DNA of 64,000 bases. It comes from Thiemannella venezuelensis (GTDB lineage Bacteria > Actinomycetota > Actinomycetes > Streptosporangiales > Streptosporangiaceae). Below, one piece after another: positions 58,643-64,000 of this stretch (within the stretch, counting starts at the first letter, position 1; every line of letters begins with the position of its first letter). The position numbers and the translations under genes are program-made. The stretch is from contig NZ_JACHJJ010000005.1 in the NCBI RefSeq assembly GCF_014203605.1, positions 248,001 through 312,000 of the forward strand, written 5' to 3'. The notes under the pieces were generated by a model that saw nothing but the letters and a program-made list of their open reading frames with translations, had not been told where the DNA came from and ran no database searches.

Positions 58643-61600
58643 GTGGAATGGCGAGTTGTGAGTGGTCAGGGCTGGCGGCTGGTGCGTCGCGGGGGTGCGG
58701 GGAGAGCCGTGGCCCCCGTGCTCGACGAGCACCAGCGGGCGGTCGTGGCCCATGGGAGCGGCCCCCTGCTCGTCCTGGCGGGCCCCGGCACCGGCAAGAC
58801 CACCACGATCGTGGAGACCGTGGTCGACCGGGTCGAGCGCCGGGGGACGGACCCCGAGCGGGTGCTGGTCCTCACCTTCAGCCGCAGGGCCGCCGACGAG
58901 CTGCGCGGGCGGATCACCGCCCGGCTCCGCCGCACCACCAGGACGCCGCTCGCGCTCACCTTCCACAGCTACGCCTACGCCCTGCTCCGCCGCGAGGCGG
59001 TGCTGGCCGGGGGGCCCGCGCCCCGGCTGCTCACCGGCCCCGAGCAGCTTCTGGAGATCCGCCGCATGCTCCTGGGCGAGCTGGAGGACGGCGGGCTGCA
59101 CTGGCCGGACGACATGCGCGAGGCGCTCAAGACCCGCGGGTTCGCCCAGGAGCTGCGCGACTTCATCGCCCGCGCCGCCGAACGCGGCCTGGACGGGCAG
59201 GGCCTGGCCGCGCTCGGCCGCCGCCACGGCCGCGCCGACTGGGCCGCGGCCGGGCGGTTCACCGACCGCTACCTGGACCGCTTCGACCTCGACCCCGACC
59301 CGGTGCTCGACTACTCCGAACTGATCCGCGCCGCCGCGGGCCTGCTCGCCGACCACGACGTACGGCAGCGCGAGCGCTCGGCCTACGACGTCGTCCTCGT
59401 GGACGAGTACCAGGACACCGACCCCGCCCAGGAGGCCCTGCTCCAGAGGCTCGCCGGCGAGGGCCGCGACCTCATCGCGGTCGGCGACCCGGACCAGTCG
59501 ATCTACGGCTTCCGCGGCGCCGACGTCCACGGGATCATGGACTTCCCCGACCGGTTCCGCGACACCGCCGGGCGGGAGGCCCCGATCATCGCGCTGCGGA
59601 CCTGCCGGCGCAGCGGTCCCGCGCTGCTGGCCGCCACCCGGCGCGTCGCCGCCCGCCTGCCCGCCGTCCCCGGCGGCGCCGCGCACCGCGACCTGACGGC
59701 GCTCGCGGAGGCCGAGCACGGGGACGTCCGGGCCGTGGTGGCCGACAGCCCCACCCAGGAGGCGGCGATCGTCGCCGACACCCTGCGCCGCGCCAACCTG
59801 CTCGACGGCGTCCCGTGGTCGCGGATGGCCGTGCTGGTCCGGTCGGCGACCCGGCAGGTGCCGCTGCTGCGCCGGGCGCTGGTCGCCGCCGGGGTGCCGG
59901 TCGTGGTGGGCGGTGGCGGGGTGCCGCTGATCCAGGAGCCGGGCGTGCGCCCGCTGATCCGGCTGATCCAGGTGGCGCTCCACCCGGAGACCCTCGACGA
60001 GGGCACGGCCGAGGAACTGCTGACCGGCGCCCTCGGAGGCACCGACATGATCGGGGTGCGCCGCCTGCGCCGCGCGCTGCGCGTCGCCGAGCACGAGGCC
60101 ATGACGCTCCCGGCGGAGATCGAGGAGCCCGGCCCCGAGGGCGGCGTCCAGGACGCTCCCGAGACGTCCGGAGCACCCGTGCCGGAACCGTCCGGTCCCG
60201 CCGGTTCCGGGACCCCCGAGCCCGAGCCGTTCACGCCCGGTCCGGGGTCCGCCGATCAGGAGGCGCCCGCCCCCCGGGCTCCCGGCGGCAGGCCGAGGTC
60301 CTCCGGGGAACTGCTCGTCGCGGCGCTCAAGGACGCGCGGGAGCTGGTCCTGGTGGAGCCGCACATCGCGCTCCCCGCCGAGCGGCTCGCCCGGCTGATC
60401 GCCGCCGCCACCGAGGCCGTACGGCGGGGCGGCACGGCCGAGGACGCGCTCTGGGCCGTCTGGCAGCTCACCGGCCTCGCCGAGAAGTGGAGCGACACGA
60501 GCGCCGCGGGCGGGCACCGGGGCCGGCAGGCCGACCGCGACCTGGACGCCGTCATGGTGCTGTTCGACCGGGCGGCCAAGTTCGTCGACCGGCTGCCGCA
60601 CGCGGGCGTCGACGTGTTCGTGCAGGACCTGGTCTCCCAGGAGATCCCCGAGGACTCCCTGGCCGCGCGGGCGCCCGAGAGCGACGCGGTGCACGTCATG
60701 ACCGCCCACAGCGCCAAGGGCCTGGAGTGGGACCTCGTGGTCGTCGCCGGGGTCCAGGAGGGGACCTGGCCCGACCTGCGGCCGCGCGGGTCGGTGCTGA
60801 GCACCGACGACATGTGCGCCCGGGCGGAGGGCTCCGGGCACGAGAACCCGGCCGCGGTCCACGCCGCGCTCGCCTCCCAGCTGCTGGCCGAGGAGCGCCG
60901 CCTGTTCTACGTGGCCGCGACCAGGGCCCGGACCCGGCTCGTCGTCACCGCCGTGGGCGGGGAGGACGTCGAGGAGCGGCCGTCGAGGTTCCTTACCGAG
61001 CTGGTACCCGGCACGGGAGAGGAGGCGGCGGCCGTCGACGACCGGTCCCGCTGGCTGACCATGCCCGCGCTGGTGGCCGACCTGCGCGCGGCGGTGTGCG
61101 ACCCGACCCGGCCGGAGCCCCTGCGCAGGGCCGCCGCCGGGCACCTGGCCCGGCTGGCCGCGGAGGGCGTGCAGGGCGCCCACCCCGACGAGTGGTACGC
61201 CCTCACCCCGATCTCCGACGACCGCCCGCTCGGCTGGCCCGACGACGTCGTGCGGATCTCGCCCTCGGCGGTGGAGAGCTTCACCAAGTGCGGCCTGCGC
61301 TGGCTGCTGGAGACCTCCGTGGGCGCGGGCGGCACCGACGTGGCCCGCGGCCTGGGCACGGTCGTCCACGCGCTGGCCGTGCTCGCCGCGGACGGCATGC
61401 CCAGCGAGGAGACCCTCGCCAAGCACCTGGACAAGGTCTGGGACGAGCTGGACTTCGGCGGTGTCTGGTACAACCGCAAGCAGCGCCGCGTCGCCGAGAA
61501 GATGATCGCCAGGTTCGTCGAGTGGCACAGGGAGAACCCCCGCACCCTGGTCGCCACCGAGGAGTCCTTCGTCGCGATGGTCACCGAGGGCGTGCAGATC

Positions 61601-62005
61601 AAGGGCCGGGTGGACCGGATCGAGCGCGACGGGCAGGGCCGCGCCGTGATCATCGACATCAAGACCGGCGGGAGCAAGCCCTCCGACGCCGACCTCGAAC
61701 GCCACCCCCAGCTCGGCGTCTACCAGCTCGCCGCGCTGCTCGGCGCCTTCCAGCGGTACGGCATGACCGAGCCCGGGGGCGCCGCCCTCGTCCAGGTCGG
61801 CAACGCCGCGGGCAAGGACGCCAGGGAGCAGATCCAGCGCCCCCTGTCGGACGACCCCGAGCCCGGCTGGGCCCACGACATGGTGGACACCGTGGCGCGG
61901 GGCATGTCCCTGCCCTTCTTCCACGCCAAGGTCAACGACGGCTGCCGCACCTGCGCCGCGCGGGCGAGCTGCCCGGTCAACGAGAGCGGGGGCCAGGTGT
62001 GCTGA
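58643..62005 (+). CDS. adnA: helicase-nuclease AdnA-like subunit
   Basis: A 1,120-residue UvrD-type helicase with a C-terminal RecB nuclease. Walker A is AGPGTGKTTT (about 46-55), Walker B VLVDEYQDTD (about 251-260), motif III DQSIYGFRGAD, motif V TAHSAKGLEWD and motif VI VAATRARTRL. The nuclease shows GRVDRIER, VIIDIKTGGS and QLGVYQLAA, and an Fe-S set (TKCGLRW, CRTCAARASC). AdnA-AdnB resects double-strand breaks in mycobacteria. The GTG at 58643 is used; GTG at 58658 (VSGQGWRLVRR) is an alternative. A Pro/Gly-rich insertion lies at about 495-550. Confidence 0.9.
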   Translation: MEWRVVSGQGWRLVRRGGAGRAVAPVLDEHQRAVVAHGSGPLLVLAGPGTGKTTTIVETVVDRVERRGTDPERVLVLTFSRRAADELRGRITARLRRTTRTPLALTFHSYAYALLRREAVLAGGPAPRLLTGPEQLLEIRRMLLGELEDGGLHWPDDMREALKTRGFAQELRDFIARAAERGLDGQGLAALGRRHGRADWAAAGRFTDRYLDRFDLDPDPVLDYSELIRAAAGLLADHDVRQRERSAYDVVLVDEYQDTDPAQEALLQRLAGEGRDLIAVGDPDQSIYGFRGADVHGIMDFPDRFRDTAGREAPIIALRTCRRSGPALLAATRRVAARLPAVPGGAAHRDLTALAEAEHGDVRAVVADSPTQEAAIVADTLRRANLLDGVPWSRMAVLVRSATRQVPLLRRALVAAGVPVVVGGGGVPLIQEPGVRPLIRLIQVALHPETLDEGTAEELLTGALGGTDMIGVRRLRRALRVAEHEAMTLPAEIEEPGPEGGVQDAPETSGAPVPEPSGPAGSGTPEPEPFTPGPGSADQEAPAPRAPGGRPRSSGELLVAALKDARELVLVEPHIALPAERLARLIAAATEAVRRGGTAEDALWAVWQLTGLAEKWSDTSAAGGHRGRQADRDLDAVMVLFDRAAKFVDRLPHAGVDVFVQDLVSQEIPEDSLAARAPESDAVHVMTAHSAKGLEWDLVVVAGVQEGTWPDLRPRGSVLSTDDMCARAEGSGHENPAAVHAALASQLLAEERRLFYVAATRARTRLVVTAVGGEDVEERPSRFLTELVPGTGEEAAAVDDRSRWLTMPALVADLRAAVCDPTRPEPLRRAAAGHLARLAAEGVQGAHPDEWYALTPISDDRPLGWPDDVVRISPSAVESFTKCGLRWLLETSVGAGGTDVARGLGTVVHALAVLAADGMPSEETLAKHLDKVWDELDFGGVWYNRKQRRVAEKMIARFVEWHRENPRTLVATEESFVAMVTEGVQIKGRVDRIERDGQGRAVIIDIKTGGSKPSDADLERHPQLGVYQLAALLGAFQRYGMTEPGGAALVQVGNAAGKDAREQIQRPLSDDPEPGWAHDMVDTVARGMSLPFFHAKVNDGCRTCAARASCPVNESGGQVC

Positions 62006-62100
62006 GCCGTGCCGTGTCCCGCCGTGCCGTGTCCCGCCGTGCCGTGTCCCGCCGTGCCGCGCGGGGCCGTGCCGCATCCTGCCGTGTCCTGCCGTGCCGT
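62006..62100. repeat. 15-bp minisatellite between adnA and adnB
   Basis: Three perfect copies of GCCGTGCCGTGTCCC (62006-62020, 62021-62035, 62036-62050) are followed by diverged copies (GCCGTGCCGCGCGGG, GCCGTGCCGCATCCT and a partial unit). It starts directly after the adnA stop codon and ends 18 bases before the adnB start. Confidence 0.9.
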
Positions 62101-62117
62101 ACCGATGGAGGCCGGGG

Positions 62118-64000
62118 TTGCTGAGTCCGATCCAGCTCGCGGACAAGCTGGGCATCCTTCCCCCGACTCCGGAACAGGCGGCGGTGATCGAGGCCGGGCT
62201 CGAACCCATGGTCGTGGTGGCCGGGGCCGGGTCGGGCAAGAGCGAGACCATGGCGGGCCGGGTCGTCTGGCTGGTCGCCAACGGCCTGGTCCGGCCCGAG
62301 CAGGTGCTGGGCCTGACCTTCACCAGGAAGGCGGCGAGCGAGCTCTCCCACCGGGTGCGCGAGCGGCTGGCCGCCCTCGGCCGGGACGTGTCCGCGGACC
62401 CTCTGGCGGGCGAGCCGACCATCTCGACCTACCACGCCTACGCCGCCCGGCTGGTGACCGACCACGCCCTGCGCGAGGCGCTGGAGCCCACCATGCGGCT
62501 GATCACCCCGGCCATCGCCTGGCAGCTCGCCGGGCACGTGGTCAGCGCCTACGACGGGCCGATGGAGCAGCTCGACTGGGGGCCGGCCACGGTCACCCGC
62601 GCGGTGCTGGAGCTGGCCGGAGAGCTGGCCGAGCACATGCGCGAGCCGCAGGACGTGCGGGAGGTGGGCGCCTGGCTGACCGAGCGGTACGGCGCGCTGC
62701 CCGGCTCCCCGATCGTGGCCCAGCGCAGGCCGCTGGCCGTGCAGAAGGCCAGGGAGCAGCTGCTCCCGCTGGTGGAGGCCTACACCCGGCTCAAGCGCAG
62801 GCGCGAGGTCGTCGACCACGGCGACCAGATGGCGCTGGCCGCCCGGATCGCGGCCGGGCACCCCGAGGTCGGCCGGATCGAGCGGGACCGGTTCGCCGTC
62901 GTCCTCCTGGACGAGTACCAGGACACCAGCCACGCCCAGCTCGTCCTGCTCCGCTCGTTGTTCGGCGGAGGCCACCCGGTGACCGCCGTCGGCGACCCGT
63001 GCCAGTCCATCTACGGCTGGCGCGGCGCGTCCGCCGGGAACCTCACCCGCTTCCCCCGCGACTTCCGCACGGCCTCCGGGGAGCCCGCCCCGGTCCGCCG
63101 GCTCTCGGTCAGCTTCCGCAACGGCGACGCCGTCCTCGACGTCGCCGCCCGCGTGCAGATCCCGCTGCGGATGGAGGCGCGGGAGGTGCCGGTGCTGGTG
63201 CCCGGAGGCAACCGGGTCGAGCGCGGCCGGGTGCTGTGCGCCTTCCACGAGACGGCCGAGGACGAGGCCCGCTGGATCGCCGGCCAGGTGTGCGGCCTGC
63301 TGGGGAGCGACACCGCCCCGGACGGCCTGCCGTGGGGCGAGGGGGAGCGCAAGAAGGCCAAGCAGAGCATGTGGGGCGGTCCGCAGTGCCTGCAACCGCA
63401 CGACGTGGCGATCCTCGCGCGCAAGCGCTCGCAGTTCCCCGCGCTGCGAAGGGCGCTGGAGGAGCGCGGCGTGCCGGTGGAGGTGGTCGGCCTGGGCGGC
63501 CTGCTCACCGTGCCCGAGGTCGCCGACGTGGTGGCCACCCTTCGCGTGCTCTACGACCCGACGGCCGGGGACGCCCTGGTCCGGCTGCTGTCCGGCCCCC
63601 GCTGGCGGATCGGCCCGGCCGACCTCAAGGAGCTGGGCGAACGGGCCCGTGAGCTGAACCGGGAGAACCGCGAGGACGGCTCCCCGGTGACCGACCCGCT
63701 GGACCAGGTCGTCGCGGAGCTGTCGGAGGAGCGCGGCAGCCTGGTCGACGCGCTGGACGAGCTGCCCGACCGGCCCGAGTGGCAGGACCTGTTCTCACCG
63801 CTGGCGCGGGTCCGGCTGGTCGCCATGGCGCAGGAGCTGCGGGCCCTGCGCGCCCGAGCGGGGCAGCCGCTCCCCGACCTGATCACCGAGGTCGAGCGCC
63901 GTCTCGGCCTGGACATCGAGGTGGCGGCCCGGGGCGCGGCCGCGGGCCCGTTCGCCGCCCGGGCCGACCTGGACGCCTTCGTCGACGCGGCCTCCCGGTT
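62118..64000 (+). CDS. adnB: helicase-nuclease AdnB-like subunit (partial, 3' end outside window)
   Basis: The first 627 residues of the second AdnAB subunit, cut by the right edge. It starts with TTG at 62118, six bases after TGGAGG; no ATG or GTG fits. Motifs: the Q-like PPTPEQAAVI, Walker A VVAGAGSGKSETMA (about 33-46), LGLTFTRKAASEL, Walker B VVLLDEYQDTS (about 261-271), DPCQSIYGWRGAS and FRNGDAV. The remaining helicase motifs and any nuclease domain lie outside the window. It follows adnA in the same direction, as in mycobacteria. Confidence 0.9.
   Translation, partial: MLSPIQLADKLGILPPTPEQAAVIEAGLEPMVVVAGAGSGKSETMAGRVVWLVANGLVRPEQVLGLTFTRKAASELSHRVRERLAALGRDVSADPLAGEPTISTYHAYAARLVTDHALREALEPTMRLITPAIAWQLAGHVVSAYDGPMEQLDWGPATVTRAVLELAGELAEHMREPQDVREVGAWLTERYGALPGSPIVAQRRPLAVQKAREQLLPLVEAYTRLKRRREVVDHGDQMALAARIAAGHPEVGRIERDRFAVVLLDEYQDTSHAQLVLLRSLFGGGHPVTAVGDPCQSIYGWRGASAGNLTRFPRDFRTASGEPAPVRRLSVSFRNGDAVLDVAARVQIPLRMEAREVPVLVPGGNRVERGRVLCAFHETAEDEARWIAGQVCGLLGSDTAPDGLPWGEGERKKAKQSMWGGPQCLQPHDVAILARKRSQFPALRRALEERGVPVEVVGLGGLLTVPEVADVVATLRVLYDPTAGDALVRLLSGPRWRIGPADLKELGERARELNRENREDGSPVTDPLDQVVAELSEERGSLVDALDELPDRPEWQDLFSPLARVRLVAMAQELRALRARAGQPLPDLITEVERRLGLDIEVAARGAAAGPFAARADLDAFVDAASR

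Noticed and set aside
56986-62124. A 1,712-residue open frame on the + strand
   Set aside because: It is an out-of-frame shadow of the GH20 and adnA genes with Arg/Gly/Pro-rich nonsense composition; the true frames have full catalytic motifs.
1-64000. CRISPR arrays, tRNA or rRNA genes, transposases, phage genes, known riboswitches
   Set aside because: I looked for spaced direct repeats, cloverleaf-like stems, DDE/recombinase motifs and familiar riboswitch cores and saw none; a covariance-model scan would be needed to exclude small RNAs.

Overview
The window is a GC-rich stretch (mostly G/C third positions, many GTG starts, dense gene packing) of an actinomycete chromosome. Gene content and order point to Streptosporangiales (a Streptosporangium/Nonomuraea/Microbispora-like organism); this is my inference from family recognition, not a database search. 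I found no tRNA, rRNA, CRISPR array, transposase or prophage. Most of the window is conserved chromosomal core with lineage-specific insertions.

Layout. (1) 0-7.8 kb: the 5' end of a possible helicase gene, a 700-residue repeat-rich protein, a methyltransferase, an orphan solute-binding lipoprotein, then ferredoxin fdxA with aminotransferase dapC and a DUF4178 protein. (2) 7.9-27.7 kb: dapE, two LOG-family proteins, a dihydropteroate-synthase-like fragment, a DivIVA-like protein and tag; a paaX-paaG pair; DUF3117, pepA, an O-methyltransferase, and the envelope-stress module sigE-rseA-htrA-tatB; mrp, a MarR regulator, DUF1003 and an MgtE_N/CBS protein, an EamA transporter, bioY and a CitE-like lyase. 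From memory, this order closely follows the M. tuberculosis Rv1201-Rv1232 neighbourhood. (3) 27.7-38.2 kb: a b561-like membrane protein with a secreted partner, a 1,112-residue membrane-anchored Asp-box propeller, NUDIX, DUF6758, MarC, a degenerate metallo-beta-lactamase-fold protein, a RecB-like nuclease, an MpaB-type oxygenase and a hydrolase. (4) 38.3-64 kb: DEAD-box helicase, ferritin-like protein, DUF3107, TetR, moeZ, an alkyltransferase-like protein and adnA-adnB, resembling the Rv3211-Rv3201c block. This block is interrupted by ku with three small secreted SH3-like paralogues, an autoregulated winged-helix/membrane pair, two tandem copies of a membrane-partner plus mycosin-like protease module, and a TagF-type polymerase with a GH20 hexosaminidase.

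How the genes work together. fdxA-dapC and dapE serve ferredoxin electron transfer and lysine/diaminopimelate synthesis. sigE-rseA-htrA-tatB is an extracytoplasmic stress circuit; a near-consensus ECF promoter precedes sigE, and a 27-codon ORF with its own ribosome-binding site bridges sigE and rseA. adnA-adnB, the RecB-like nuclease, the alkyltransferase-like protein, tag and ku form a DNA-repair-rich set. The accessory inserts are mostly cell-envelope or secreted functions.

The most unusual items are the duplicated partner/protease module (each pair overlapping through the same GTGCTGA heptamer), the micro-ORF between sigE and rseA, a DEAD-box gene whose Q motif lies upstream of any ATG/GTG/TTG codon, an MBL-fold protein that has lost most metal ligands, a hairpin-rich leader before the first LOG gene, and a 15-bp minisatellite between adnA and adnB.
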